Assembly (NCBI RefSeq): GCF_900182615.1 | Contig: NZ_FXTE01000002.1 | Span: 310,001-374,000 of the forward strand | DNA from: Ruegeria faecimaris | Lineage (GTDB): Bacteria > Pseudomonadota > Alphaproteobacteria > Rhodobacterales > Rhodobacteraceae | Reading direction: 5' to 3' | DNA: 64,000 nt | Shown here: positions 8,365 to 19,000 of the stretch, piece by piece | Layout of the letters: the number at the start of each line of letters is the position of its first letter | Numbering within the stretch: position 1 is the first letter of the stretch | Notes under the pieces: model-generated | Database searches by the model: none | What the model saw: only the letters and a program-made list of their open reading frames with translations | What the model was told of the DNA's origin: nothing | Translations under genes and position numbers: made by a program

Positions 8365-9258
8365 TCACGAGATTTGGTCGACTTGGCCTTGCAGCCAAGA
8401 ACAGAACGACTTCAGCGGCTCGGATGCCACCCGGGATTGCGGCCAGACCAGAAAGAAATCGCCCAGACTGACGCCTGGGCCTTTCCAGGCGGGAACAAGC
8501 CGCCCGGTTTTCAAGTCGTCTTCGACCAGATAGCTGGGCAGCAGCGCCACCCCAAGCCCATGAATTGTGGCTTGTCCCATAGTCGAGAATTGGTCGAACA
8601 ACATGCCGCCAAGCCCTGATGCCACAAGCCCTTGTGCGGCAAACCATTGCTCCCAGGCGTCAGGGCGCGTTTCCAGGTGCAGCAGTGGGGCATTCATTAG
8701 CCAGTCAATCTGTTCCGGGTTTTTTGGCAGAATTTCCGGGGCGCAAACCGGTACAACGTTTTCACGCATGATCGGCAGGTAGTTGACGCCGTGCCAATCT
8801 CGACGTCCGAAATGAATCGCGGCGTCGAAATGTTCCGTTTCGAAATCGAAGGGGCGAAGCCGGGTGTTCAGATTGACGGTCACCTCGGGATGTCGGCGAG
8901 CAAAGTCCTGAAGACGCGGCGCCAGCCAATGCATCCCAAACGCCGGCAGGATCGACAGGTTCAGCGATCCTCCGGTCGGATTGGCTCTGAGTTTTAGGGA
9001 GGCCTGCGCCAGTTGGTGCAAGCTTTTGCGCGCGACCTGAACGTATTCTTTTGCCGCCGGGGTAAGCTGCAGCCGCATCTGGGTTCGCTGGATCAGTTCG
9101 ATGCCCAGCTGTTCCTCCATCGACTTGAGCTGTCGGCTGATGGCGCTTTGGGTCAGCGAAAGCTCTTCCGCTGCCGCCGAAGCACTGCCAAGGCGGTCAA
9201 CGGCCTCGAGTGCCAGCAGAGAGGGGATAGACGGCAGAAAACGACGGGGAGCGATCAT
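8365..9258 (-). CDS. LysR-family regulator (GcvA-like)
   Basis: A 297-aa LysR regulator. The N-terminal winged helix (about residues 8-66) reads LLALEAVDRLGSASAAAEEL, SLTQSAISRQLKSMEEQLG, and the effector domain follows with FDAAIHFGRRDW. GcvA-type proteins share the SIPSL/ALEAV opening. I chose the internal ATG with GAGGAA just upstream; an ATG 36 nt earlier is possible. It is divergent from the aminotransferase operon, with a dyad between them, and is the likely regulator of that operon. The inducer is unknown. Confidence 0.88.
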   Translation of the reverse strand: MIAPRRFLPSIPSLLALEAVDRLGSASAAAEELSLTQSAISRQLKSMEEQLGIELIQRTQMRLQLTPAAKEYVQVARKSLHQLAQASLKLRANPTGGSLNLSILPAFGMHWLAPRLQDFARRHPEVTVNLNTRLRPFDFETEHFDAAIHFGRRDWHGVNYLPIMRENVVPVCAPEILPKNPEQIDWLMNAPLLHLETRPDAWEQWFAAQGLVASGLGGMLFDQFSTMGQATIHGLGVALLPSYLVEDDLKTGRLVPAWKGPGVSLGDFFLVWPQSRVASEPLKSFCSWLQGQVDQIS

Positions 9259-9320
9259 ATGATAATTCCTCATACCTTTCGGATGGAATATCACTGGCTT
9301 TTAGGGCCCGCCAGCCCGAT

Positions 9321-9339
9321 ACCAAATGAATATTTTGGT
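9321..9339. promoter_or_regulatory. LysR-type dyad ACCAAA-N7-TTTGGT
   Basis: A perfect 6-bp inverted repeat with a 7-bp AT-rich centre lies 11 nt before the aminotransferase start, in the 92-bp gap shared with the divergent lysR gene. Size and place fit a LysR regulator binding half, though it is close to the start codon and could also repress. Confidence 0.5.
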
Positions 9340-9350
9340 CAAGAGAGACG

Positions 9351-10526
9351 TTGGCAGTGTTCAGGGAAATCGCAGCAGATAGTTTTAGGCGTGCAGACAG
9401 GCTGCGCGGGATTGAGTTGTCAGAGATTGTTCAGATCTCTGAGCAGGCTGCACGCCTAAAGGCGCAGGGTGTCGATGTGGTCGCGCTCAGTACTGGCGAG
9501 CCTGATTTTCCGACCCCTGAACATGTGATCAAAGCGGCCCATCAAGCGGCGCTGGCCGGGCAAACACGGTACCCGGCGACGGCAGGGGTGCCAGATTTGC
9601 GGGCGGCCATAGCCGAGGACGCCGGTGTGCAGTCGCAAAACGTGATCGTCTCAACCGGGGCCAAACAGGTTTTGTCGGGCGCGCTGATGGCAACGCTGGA
9701 CCCCGGGGATGAGGTGATCACCGCCGCGCCGTTCTGGACCAGCTATGCGGATATGGTCAGGCTGTCCGGCGGTATTCCGGTTGTCTTGGACTGTCCGGTT
9801 TCTCAGGGGTTCAAGCTGACCCCAGCACAGCTTGAGGCCGCAATTACGCCGCGCACTCGCTGGCTTTTGCTGAACACGCCCGCAAACCCGACCGGCGCGG
9901 TCTATACTGAATCGGAAATTCAGGCCCTGGGTCGTGTTTTGGACAGGCATCCCAATGTTTGGGTGATCTCGGATGAGATTTACCAACACCTGACCTATGT
10001 TCCCTTCACGCCATTTGTTCAGGCCGTGCCGCATCTGGCGGATAGAGTGCTGACCGTAAATGGAGTTTCCAAGGCCTATTCGATGACCGGGTGGCGGATC
10101 GGTTGGGGTATCGGGCCGTCCCCCCTGATCAAGGCGATGATCGCTGTTCAGGGGCAGATTACATCTGGCGCATGTTCCATCGCGCAGGCCGCAGCGCTGG
10201 CTGCAATCACCGGGCCGCAAACGCTTTTGGGCGAACGCCTGCAGGCGATGCGGGCGCGCCGTGATCTTGTGGTTGCTGGGTTGAATGCCGCGGGTCTGGA
10301 GTGTGCCGTTCCGGATGGCGCTTTCTATGTCTTTCCCAAAACACCGGCTGAAATGCCGGTCGATCACGAATTCTGCCGGTATCTGCTGGACGAAGTCGGG
10401 GTGGCACTGGTGCCGGGGCGTGCCTTTGGTTTGCCGGGCCATCTGCGGCTTTCTTTTGCTTACGCCACCGAAAGCCTGCAAGAAGGGTTGCGGCGCATTT
10501 CTGTTGCGACCGCCAGATTGAAGTAG
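9351..10526 (+). CDS. Class I pyridoxal-phosphate aminotransferase
   Basis: A 391-aa fold-type I aminotransferase of the AspC/aspartate-aminotransferase Ib group. Landmarks are LSTGEPDFPTPEHV (about 46-59), LNTPANPTGAVY, SDEIYQHLTY and the PLP lysine in VNGVSKAYSMTGWRIG. The start is taken as TTG (GAGAG upstream); a GTG two codons later is an alternative. It is first in a tight operon with an E1 dehydrogenase (10-nt gap), so it probably makes the 2-oxo acid the E1 uses. The amino donor cannot be read from the sequence. Confidence 0.88.
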   Translation: MAVFREIAADSFRRADRLRGIELSEIVQISEQAARLKAQGVDVVALSTGEPDFPTPEHVIKAAHQAALAGQTRYPATAGVPDLRAAIAEDAGVQSQNVIVSTGAKQVLSGALMATLDPGDEVITAAPFWTSYADMVRLSGGIPVVLDCPVSQGFKLTPAQLEAAITPRTRWLLLNTPANPTGAVYTESEIQALGRVLDRHPNVWVISDEIYQHLTYVPFTPFVQAVPHLADRVLTVNGVSKAYSMTGWRIGWGIGPSPLIKAMIAVQGQITSGACSIAQAAALAAITGPQTLLGERLQAMRARRDLVVAGLNAAGLECAVPDGAFYVFPKTPAEMPVDHEFCRYLLDEVGVALVPGRAFGLPGHLRLSFAYATESLQEGLRRISVATARLK

Positions 10527-10536
10527 AGGGGCCGCC

Positions 10537-12729
10537 ATGGATCGCGCTCAGATCGTTCATGAGAATTTCCTGACACGTGTGGCGCAAGGCCACCTGCCTG
10601 ACGGCGCAGCCCCGCGCCCCGGACTTAGCAATACCGAGGCGGTGTCGCTGTACCGGTCGCAGGTTCTCAGCCGGGCGTTGGACCGGACCAGCCGCGCGAT
10701 GCAGAAGGCGGGGCAGGGGTTCTACACGATCGGCTCGTCCGGCCACGAAGGCATGGCGGCTGTCGCCCACGCGCTGCGGCCCACGGATATCGCGTTTCTG
10801 CACTACCGGGATGCCGCCTTTCAGATCGCACGTTCCGAACAAGTGCCGGGCCAGCAAATCGCCTGGGATATGTTGCTGAGTTTCGCCTGCTCGAAAGAGG
10901 ACCCGATCTCGGGTGGTCGACATAAGGTGCTGGGCTCAAAGGCGCTGATGATCCCGCCGCAGACCTCGACCATCGCCAGTCATCTGCCCAAAGCCGTGGG
11001 TGCGGCCTATTCGATTGGCGCGGCGCGGCGGCACCCGCCCGAGCATCGTGAGCTGCCTGCGGACGGGATCGCCATGTGTTCCTTCGGGGACGCATCGGCC
11101 AACCACTCGACTGCGCAGGGGGCGATCAATACGGCGGGGTGGACCAGCGTACAGTCGACCCCTTTGCCCCTGTTGTTCGTCTGTGAGGATAATGGGATCG
11201 GTATCTCGGTCAGAACGCCAAAGGGATGGGTTCAAGCGTCGATGCAGCACCGGCCGGGGATCAAATATTTTCAGGCCAACGGTTTGGATATTTTCGAAAC
11301 CTATGCGGTTGCGAAAGAGGCAGCGGAATACGTGCGCACTCGGCGCAAACCGGCTTTCCTGCATCTAAGAACCGTTCGGCTTTATGGCCATGCGGGGGCG
11401 GACGTCCCGACGACCTATATGGCGAAATCCGAAGTCGAAGCTGATGAGGCAAATGATCCGCTGCTGCATTCGGTGCGGCTGTTGGAACAGGCCGGGGCGC
11501 TATCGTCGGATCAGGCGCTGAAGATATATCAGGATACCTGCGCCCGCACCGACAGGATCGCGGCAGAGGCCGTGACCCGCCCACATCTGACCACCGCGTC
11601 CGAGGTCATGGCCAGCCTGATCCCGCCGAAACGCACCTGCAAACCCACCAATGGTCCGGGGGCCGAGGCCCGTGCAGCCGCCTTTGGCGGCGACATGCGC
11701 GCGATGGACGATCCCCAGCCGATGAGCCGTCTGATCAACTGGGCACTGACCGATCTAATGCTGGAACACGCCGAGATCGTGTGCATGGGCGAAGATGTGG
11801 GACGCAAGGGTGGCGTCTATGGCGTGACCCAAAAGCTGCAACAGCGGTTCGGCCCGGATCGGGTGATCGACACGCTGTTGGACGAACAGTCCATCCTGGG
11901 GCTGGCCATCGGTATGGGGCATAACGGCTTTGTCCCGATCCCTGAAATTCAGTTTCTGGCCTATCTCCACAATGCCGAGGACCAGATCAGGGGCGAGGCC
12001 GCGACCTTGCCCTTTTTCTCGAACGGGCAATTTACCAATCCGATGGTCCTGCGGATCGCCGGGCTGGGATATCAGAAGGGTTTCGGGGGGCATTTCCACA
12101 ACGACAACTCTCTGGCCGTTCTGCGCGATATTCCGGGTGTGATCATTGCCTGCCCCTCGACCGGTTCGGACGCGGTGCAGATGCTTCGAGAAGGCTTAAG
12201 GCTGGCCCGCGAAGAGCAGCGCGTCGTGGTATTCCTGGAACCCATTGCGCTTTATCCGATGCGCGACCTCCATCAGGCACAAGATGCCGGATGGATGACG
12301 ACCTATCCTTCACCGGATCGCAGCATCCGCCTGGGCGAGGTCGGGGTACAGGGGGACGGCACCGATCTGGCGATTGTGACCTATGGCAACGGCCACTACC
12401 TGTCGCAGCAAGCCTTGCCCGAACTTGAGGCCGCAGGAATCCGAACCCGGATTATCGACATGCGATGGTTGGCTCCATTACCTGCAGAAGCGTTGCGCGA
12501 GGCCACCAAAACCTGTGCGCATATTCTGGTCGTTGACGAATGCCGCCGGACTGGAAGCCAGTCAGAGGCGCTGACAACTTTCTTCGTCGAAGAAAGCCCC
12601 GGCACCCCAATCGCCCGGGTAGTGGCAGAAGACAGCTTTATCGCGACCGGGCCTGCATATGCTGCGCCATTGCCGTCAAAGGATAATATTGTCGCCGCTG
12701 CGCTCAATCTGACTGGAAACCGCTCATGA
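10537..12729 (+). CDS. Fused alpha/beta E1 component, 2-oxoacid dehydrogenase-like (ThDP-dependent)
   Basis: A 730-aa fusion. The N-terminal half resembles E1 alpha (ThDP motif FGDASANHSTAQGAIN, starting at about residue 183, and DNGIGIS). The C-terminal half (about 395-730) resembles E1 beta (GEDVGRKGGVYGVT, DEQSILGLAIGMGHNG, PEIQFLAYLHNAEDQ). Such enzymes decarboxylate 2-oxo acids and pass the acyl group to a lipoyl E2. No E2, E3 or lipoyl domain is encoded nearby, so it either borrows a general E2 or does a different ThDP reaction such as acyloin formation. Its stop overlaps the next start by 4 nt. Confidence 0.85.
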   Translation: MDRAQIVHENFLTRVAQGHLPDGAAPRPGLSNTEAVSLYRSQVLSRALDRTSRAMQKAGQGFYTIGSSGHEGMAAVAHALRPTDIAFLHYRDAAFQIARSEQVPGQQIAWDMLLSFACSKEDPISGGRHKVLGSKALMIPPQTSTIASHLPKAVGAAYSIGAARRHPPEHRELPADGIAMCSFGDASANHSTAQGAINTAGWTSVQSTPLPLLFVCEDNGIGISVRTPKGWVQASMQHRPGIKYFQANGLDIFETYAVAKEAAEYVRTRRKPAFLHLRTVRLYGHAGADVPTTYMAKSEVEADEANDPLLHSVRLLEQAGALSSDQALKIYQDTCARTDRIAAEAVTRPHLTTASEVMASLIPPKRTCKPTNGPGAEARAAAFGGDMRAMDDPQPMSRLINWALTDLMLEHAEIVCMGEDVGRKGGVYGVTQKLQQRFGPDRVIDTLLDEQSILGLAIGMGHNGFVPIPEIQFLAYLHNAEDQIRGEAATLPFFSNGQFTNPMVLRIAGLGYQKGFGGHFHNDNSLAVLRDIPGVIIACPSTGSDAVQMLREGLRLAREEQRVVVFLEPIALYPMRDLHQAQDAGWMTTYPSPDRSIRLGEVGVQGDGTDLAIVTYGNGHYLSQQALPELEAAGIRTRIIDMRWLAPLPAEALREATKTCAHILVVDECRRTGSQSEALTTFFVEESPGTPIARVVAEDSFIATGPAYAAPLPSKDNIVAAALNLTGNRS

Positions 12730-13760
12730 CCCGCACTGCCGTCGTGATCTGCCCGGGTCGGGGCACCTATAACAAGGCCGAGCTGGGGTATTTGCACCGT
12801 CATCACGCAAACCGGATGCAGATGATTGGCGGGTTTGACGCCATCCGCGCCAATGCGGGGCAAGCGGCAGTCACGGCGCTGGACGGTGCCGATCGGTTCA
12901 CGGTCAGCAAGTATTCGCGTGGAGATGTGGCCTCACCTCTGATCTACGCGGCATCTCTGGCTGATGCTCAGGTGCTGGCCGATGACATTGAAGTGGTGGC
13001 TGTCACCGGCAACTCGATGGGCTGGTACATCGCCCTCGCCGTCGGAGGCGCGGTGTCGCCCGAGAATGGCTTTCGTGTGGTGAACACAATGGGGACGCTG
13101 ATGCAAGACCACCTAATTGGTGGGCAGCTCGTATACCCGTTTTCAGACGATAGCTGGGTGGCTGATCCTCAGCGTAAGGCTGAATTGCTGGCGGATGTGG
13201 CGCAGATCAACGCGCAGGACGGTCAGGTGCTGGCATTGTCGATTGATTTGGGCGGAATGCTGGTTCTAGCGGGTAACGAAGAGGGCTTGCGCGCGTTCGA
13301 GGCATCGTGGCCGAGTGTGCAAGACAGGTTCCCCATGAGGTTGGCAAATCACGCCGCATTTCACACCCACCTTCAAGCTCCGGTGGCTGCGGAAGGGCGC
13401 ACGCAACTTGGTGCGGAGCTGTTCAAACAGCCTGACCGGCCTCTGATCGACGGGCGTGGCAAAATCTGGTGGCCGGGTGCGACGGACACGCAGGCACTGT
13501 GGGATTACACCCTGGGACATCAGGTGACCGCGGCCTATGACTTCACCCGCGCAATCCAGACCGCCGCGCGCGAATTCGCGCCTGACCTGTTCATCGTGAC
13601 AGGCCCCGGAGCGACTTTGGGCGGTGCCGTTGCGCAATCGCTGGTTCTGGCCGGGTGGCAGGGGATGTGCGATCGGGCAGCGTTTCAGTCGCAGCAAAAG
13701 GCGCGGCCTTTCCTGATCGCGATGGGGCGTGAGGATCAAAGGGCTCTTGCGACGACCTGA
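12726..13760 (+). CDS. ACP S-malonyltransferase-like acyltransferase
   Basis: A 344-aa protein related to FabD-type malonyl transferases. It opens with AVVICPGRGTYNK, in place of the usual FPGQG loop. The nucleophile elbow is GNSMGWY (Ser97) instead of GHSLGE. LANHAAFHTHL provides a candidate catalytic His, and the C-terminus has GPGATLGGAV. It is translationally coupled to the E1 gene. The divergent loops suggest an acyl donor or acceptor other than malonyl-CoA/ACP; it may take the acyl group made by the E1 (inference). Confidence 0.75.
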   Translation: MTRTAVVICPGRGTYNKAELGYLHRHHANRMQMIGGFDAIRANAGQAAVTALDGADRFTVSKYSRGDVASPLIYAASLADAQVLADDIEVVAVTGNSMGWYIALAVGGAVSPENGFRVVNTMGTLMQDHLIGGQLVYPFSDDSWVADPQRKAELLADVAQINAQDGQVLALSIDLGGMLVLAGNEEGLRAFEASWPSVQDRFPMRLANHAAFHTHLQAPVAAEGRTQLGAELFKQPDRPLIDGRGKIWWPGATDTQALWDYTLGHQVTAAYDFTRAIQTAAREFAPDLFIVTGPGATLGGAVAQSLVLAGWQGMCDRAAFQSQQKARPFLIAMGREDQRALATT

Positions 13761-13801
13761 TCCCGCGTCCTAATGGTTTTTGACACCGCAAGGAGCCCGC
13801 A

Positions 13802-15070
13802 TTGAGCGACTACGATCAATCCCTTTGGCTAAACACCTGCCGCGAGCATGTGGAGAGCGCCCCGCTGACCAGCGATTTGTCTGTGGACCTTGCGGTGATC
13901 GGCGGCGGTTATACTGGCTGTTCCGCGGCTTTGACGGCCGCACGGGCCGGAGCCACGGTCTGTGTCTTGGAGGCACAGGAGATCGGGCATGGGGGATCCG
14001 GGCGCAATGTGGGGCTGGTCAATGCCGGACTCTGGGTGCGCCCTGCTGACATTTGCGCCCATCTGGGGGATGCGGACGGAACGCGTCTGATCGAAATCCT
14101 TGCGGCGGCCCCAAGTGAAGTATTCAGCGTGATCCAGACACATGGGATCGAGTGCGAGCCGATGCGCAAGGGCACGTTGCATTGTGCGCATTCTGGCTCT
14201 GGTCTTGCTGATTTGAAAATACGCCATGCACAGTTGCGTCAGGCAGGCGCTCCGGTCGAGTTGCTGTCGTCGGACAAGACGTACCAGCGCACGGGCAGCG
14301 CCACCTTTCGTGGAGCTCTGTTCGACCCGCGCGCCGGAACGATCCAGCCGATGGCATATGTGCGTGGTCTGGCCCGCGCGGCTGCCGCAACCGGGGCACG
14401 CGTTCACACGCACAGCCCAGTGATGACGATGCGCCATGTCGATGGCCAGTGGCTGTTGGAAACCCCGCAGGCCACGGTGCGCGCCAAATCAGTGATCCAG
14501 GCCACCAACGCGTATCATCGGAACCTGCCCGATACGGCACCGGCCTATGTTCCTGTCTCGTATTTTCAATTCACTACTGCGCCGTTGTCCGACAATCTGC
14601 GCGCGAGTATTCTTCCCGGAACCGAAGGATGTTGGGATACCGGCCTGATCATGACCTCTTTCCGAATGGATCACGACGGGCGCTTTATCCTCGGCGCAAT
14701 GGGCAATCTAGAACATGCGGGCAGCGCCGCGCACACCGGATGGATCAAGCGCAAACTGTCAGAGCTTTATCCTCAGCTTGCGGATCAACCCTTGCAGCAG
14801 GGATGGCATGGCCGCATTGCGATGACCTCGGACCACATTCCCAAGATCACCCGGATCGGACCGGATGCGGTTTCGATCCATGGCTATTCAGGCCGGGGTA
14901 TCGGGCCGGGCACGGTGTTTGGCCGTATGGCGGCTGAGAGCCTTTTGGCAGGGGATCCGGCGTTGCTGCCAGTTCCCGCTGTGGCGGAACATACTGAACG
15001 CTGGACCCGCCTGCGTCACGCCTACTTTGAAACCGGTGCTGCACTGACCCATTTGATCAAGGCGCGCTGA
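13802..15070 (+). CDS. FAD-dependent amine oxidase (DAO family, PuuB-like)
   Basis: A 422-aa flavoprotein of the D-amino acid oxidase superfamily. The dinucleotide motif GGGYTGCSAALTAARAG (about 38-54) is followed by GHGGSGRNVGLVNAGLW, the flavin-contacting motif of PuuB-like gamma-glutamylputrescine oxidases, and the C-terminus has IHGYSGRGIGPGT. The start is TTG, supported by AAGGAG 7 nt upstream. It is the last gene of the aminotransferase/E1/acyltransferase operon and overlaps the convergent lysR by 14 nt. Oxidation of a secondary amine or amino acid to imine/aldehyde is likely; the substrate is unknown. Confidence 0.85.
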   Translation: MSDYDQSLWLNTCREHVESAPLTSDLSVDLAVIGGGYTGCSAALTAARAGATVCVLEAQEIGHGGSGRNVGLVNAGLWVRPADICAHLGDADGTRLIEILAAAPSEVFSVIQTHGIECEPMRKGTLHCAHSGSGLADLKIRHAQLRQAGAPVELLSSDKTYQRTGSATFRGALFDPRAGTIQPMAYVRGLARAAAATGARVHTHSPVMTMRHVDGQWLLETPQATVRAKSVIQATNAYHRNLPDTAPAYVPVSYFQFTTAPLSDNLRASILPGTEGCWDTGLIMTSFRMDHDGRFILGAMGNLEHAGSAAHTGWIKRKLSELYPQLADQPLQQGWHGRIAMTSDHIPKITRIGPDAVSIHGYSGRGIGPGTVFGRMAAESLLAGDPALLPVPAVAEHTERWTRLRHAYFETGAALTHLIKAR

Positions 15071-15962
15071 TGTCAGCTGCTATGGCTTCGATCCTTCTGC
15101 GCAGCCAACGATGCGCCGGGTCATTGGCCGACCTTTGGTGCCAGACCATGTAAAGCGGAACCGGGGTGCATTCGAAGGGCAAATGCGCACAGTCCAACCC
15201 GGCCAGAGGACCTTGTCTCATCAAGGCGGTATCGGTCGAGATCAACGAGCTGCCCCGCACAAAGGCCGGTATCGCGTTGAAATGGGGCAGGGTCACAACC
15301 GGTGCCCTGATCTGGCTTTGATCAACGCCCCGCATGACGGCACGGGCGTTGCGGCCATCGGAAAAGCGAACCTCGATATGGTCGCTCTCGCAGTAGGTCT
15401 GCCAACTGTTTGGCGGGGTGCAATGGCCGGCATCATAAAACATCATCAGCGGGCTTTCGAGCAGCCGTTTCTGGTAAATGTCCGGCCCATCCGGTGGCAG
15501 AGGGGTGACCATCAACTGACACCGGTCGCTGCGCAACAGGCCCGGATCGGGAACGCCCGATGGGATGAACTCCAACCGTAGCCGTGCACCCTCGGCGCGT
15601 GTGTCGCGCAACAGCCTTGGGAATATCACTTCGCGTGGCATGTCATTTGTGGCGATGCGAATGTCGATCTGTTCGGATAACGGGTCAAAGGGGCGACCGT
15701 CAGTCAAGGCACGCATCCCGTCCAGCACCGTTTGAATAGGGTCCTTCAGGGACAAGGCACGTTCGGTCGGGGTCAGGCCCTGACCTGAACGTACAAACAA
15801 CGGATCGCCCAGCACCTGCCGCAGTTTGGACAGCGTGTGGCTGATTGCCGATTGCGTGACCCCCAGCCGATCCGCTGCTTTCGAGACCGAGCTTTCCTCG
15901 AGTATTGTCAGAAAGACCCGCAGGACTTTGCCGTCCAAATCAGTAAAATCATTTTTATTCAT
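15057..15962 (-). CDS. LysR-family regulator beside the reductive dehalogenase
   Basis: A 301-aa LysR protein starting MNKNDFTDLDGKVLRVF, with the helix-turn-helix SSVSKAADRLGVTQSAISHTLSKLRQVLGDPLFVR at about 25-59 and effector domain to the end. The DPLFVRSGQGLTPT segment matches the NodD/PcpR-like branch of LysR regulators, some of which sense aromatic or chlorophenolic compounds. It diverges from the reductive dehalogenase gene across 76 bp, so it is the obvious candidate regulator. A start 45 nt upstream is possible but would consume the promoter. Confidence 0.88.
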   Translation of the reverse strand: MNKNDFTDLDGKVLRVFLTILEESSVSKAADRLGVTQSAISHTLSKLRQVLGDPLFVRSGQGLTPTERALSLKDPIQTVLDGMRALTDGRPFDPLSEQIDIRIATNDMPREVIFPRLLRDTRAEGARLRLEFIPSGVPDPGLLRSDRCQLMVTPLPPDGPDIYQKRLLESPLMMFYDAGHCTPPNSWQTYCESDHIEVRFSDGRNARAVMRGVDQSQIRAPVVTLPHFNAIPAFVRGSSLISTDTALMRQGPLAGLDCAHLPFECTPVPLYMVWHQRSANDPAHRWLRRRIEAIAADISAP

Positions 15963-15985
15963 ATTATTTATGATTAAGTATGAAT
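15957..15985. promoter_or_regulatory. Inverted repeat ATTCATA-N15-TATGAAT in the lysR/rdhA gap
   Basis: A perfect 7-bp inverted repeat overlaps the lysR start codon and lies 54-82 nt before the dehalogenase ATG. The place suits LysR autorepression and divergent activation. The gap is AT-rich compared with the flanking genes. Confidence 0.45.
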
Positions 15986-16038
15986 GGTTTTGCTGTCTAC
16001 CGGGCATTAAGGGTCAGACGGGCTAGGGGAGGCACGCT

Positions 16039-19000
16039 ATGGGAATCCGTTTCTTTTCAGACCGGAACAGGCCAGTTCATATGGGCGGCTACCCGCTAGA
16101 GCGGTTGGCGCGGCAAGACACAATGCCGGACCTGTCACAGGTGCCGCCTATGGGCGATCTTAGTTTTCGCCGCCCCGATCAGCCCCACAGCATCGTCAAT
16201 GCGATGGGTGAGTTTCAGGCGATGATGGATGCGATCCGCGACGGGTTGGTGAACCCGGCAATGGGCGATATCCCGTCAGATCCGAATGCGCGCGCCAACC
16301 ATCTGAAAGCCTTTGGTTATTTCAACGATGCGTCGATGATTGGGTGCGGACCACTGCCGCCCGAAGCACTGTTGCCCGAGCCGCTCCGCAACCCTGATAT
16401 AGACCGGCTGGCTGATGCCCTGAGGACACGGCAAACCAAGACGCTGGCCTCGGGCATTGATGTCATCATGGCGGATTTGAAGGACAGTATCGAGGCTGCG
16501 CCAAAGCCAATCGACAGCCACCGCCATGCAATCGTGTTTCTGTACGAACACAACCGAGACCCGGACCTGTCCGAGCCCGGAACCGATTGGATCGTGGATG
16601 CGCAGGATCATCGCGCTTGTTTGCTGGCAACCGAGAATGCGGTGGTGATTGCCAACTACATCCGATTGCTTGGCTTTGATGCACGGGCGCATACGGCGAT
16701 GTCGTCGGATGTTGATCTGGGCAAACTGGCGGTCGCCGCGGGATTGGCCTCGGCCGAAGGTGGACAACTTGTTGCCCCGTGGCTTGGGACCCGGTTCGGG
16801 TTGGCCGTGGTAACGACCGAGCTGCAGATCACGCATGACAAGCCGCTGTGTCCGATGGCTCAACAACCGTGGTTTCGTACGCAAGGTCCGGCATGGTGGT
16901 TGGGGTCGGGTTTTGCCAAGAATGCGCTGAACCGCGACCCCTATGCTAAGCGCCGTTATGTGGATGGGGCGCATCCGTTCGAAAAGCTCAAGCGCGTCGA
17001 AACGCCGACCACCTACATTGATGAAGAAAACGTCGCCCGCGTCCCCAAACGGGCCGACATGTTTGCACGGGCGCAATTCGGCGACATGGGAAAACCCATG
17101 CAGGACGCGGCCAAGGGCGGGCATTACGTGCGCAAGGCGGCCCCCAGTTTCGCGCAGCGGCGCGCGCTGGGCGCCTTTGTTCTGCTGCAGGATGGGGACA
17201 GTGCCCAGACAGCGCCGCCGACAGATGCCGTCCGGAACGCCGCCAATATCAAAGCGGCGAGCTATTTCCTTGGTGCGGATGCGGTGGGCCTCAGCCGCTG
17301 CCCCGAATGGGCGTGGTATTCACATGATGCCGCCGGAGAAGAGATTACACCGCCACATGATCAAGCCATCAGCATGATCATCGACCAAGGTTATGAGACG
17401 ATGGAGGGATCCAGCGGTGACGACTGGATTGCGGTCGCTCAATCCATGCGCGCCTATCTGCGGTTCTCGCTTTTGGGCGGGGTAATGGCACAGCAAATCC
17501 GCAACCTTGGGTATAAGGCCAAGGCTCATACGGTGATGGATGGTGAGGTGCTGCAACCTCCGCTGTTGCTGTTGTCGGGGCTGGGAGAGGTCAGCCGGAT
17601 TGGCGAGGTCATCCTGAACCCCTATCTGGGCCCGCGTCTGAAATCCGGTGCGGTCACAACAGATATGCCTCTGGCTCATGACAAGCCGATAGATTTCGGA
17701 CTGCAGAGTTTTTGTGAAAGCTGCAATAAATGCGCGCGAGAATGCCCCTCGGGGGCGATCACCGCCGGGCCAAAACTGATGTTCAACGGCTATGAAATCT
17801 GGAAGTCCGACAGCCAGAAATGCGCCACTTACCGGGTGACAACATCGGGTGGTGCGATGTGCGGGCGGTGCATGAAGACCTGCCCATGGAATCTGGAAGG
17901 CATCTTCAAGGAACGTCCCTTCCGCTGGGCCGCGATGAACTTCCCCCAAGCTGCGCCAGCGCTGGCGAAACTGGACGATGCGGTGGGCAATGGTGGCTTG
18001 AACGACACCAAGAAATGGTGGTGGGATATCGAATTGCAGCCCGACGGCGCGTATCGCCCGACCCAGCATCCGCTGAACCGGCGCAACCTGCAGACGGACC
18101 TTGCCCTGAAATATGAGGATCAGACGCTGGCGGTCTATCCCGCCTATCTGGCCCCGCATCCCTGGCCCTATCCTTTTGCCATGGACCGCGAAGCCGGGAT
18201 TGCAGCTTATGAAGCGATGGTCACGGCAGAGGAGTACAAGGCACGCAAGGCCGCCGGGGACATGTCTGTTGTTCACAACTATTCCATCGCAGGTGATGCC
18301 CCTGTCATGCGGGTCGAGCTGAGCATGGTCGACCGGATGACGGATGATGTGACCAAATATGAGTTCGCGACGCTGGATGGCGCGCCGCTGCCTCAGTGGA
18401 CCGCAGGCGCCCATCTGGACGTGCTGGTCGCGCCAGAGTTCCTGCGGCAATATTCAATGTCCGGCAATCCGGCGAACCCAGCGACCTATCAGATCGGTGT
18501 CTTGCGCGAGGATGAGGGGCGGGGCGGCTCGGCCCTGTTGCACCGGATTTTTACCGAAGGGCGCAAGGTTTTCATCTCGAAACCCATCAACCATTTCGAA
18601 CTGGATGAGACCGCCACCAGGACATTCCTGATGGGCGGCGGGATCGGCATCACGCCGATGATCGCCTTTGCCCACCGCCTGCACAGTCTGGGCAAACCCT
18701 TTGACCTGCATTACTCGGCCAGTACCCGCGCCGGGGCGGGGTATCTGGACGATCTGGCCGCAATGCCCTGGGCCGATCACGTGCACTATCATTTCTCGGA
18801 CGAAGGTACGCGCGCTGATTTACAGTCAATCCTGTCGGGATATCAGGCAGGTTGGCACGTCTATACCTGCGGCCCGGATCGGTACATGGAAGGCGTGATA
18901 CAGGCAGCGGAACGTCAGGGGTTCCCAGACGAGGCGCGGCATCTGGAGTATTTCTCCGTTCCCGAGCAGCCCGAATATGAGAACCATTCTTTCACGCTGA

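Noticed and set aside
17320..18450. A 376-codon minus-strand frame
   Set aside because: Opposite the dehalogenase gene; shadow of a GC-rich coding strand without motifs or ribosome binding site.
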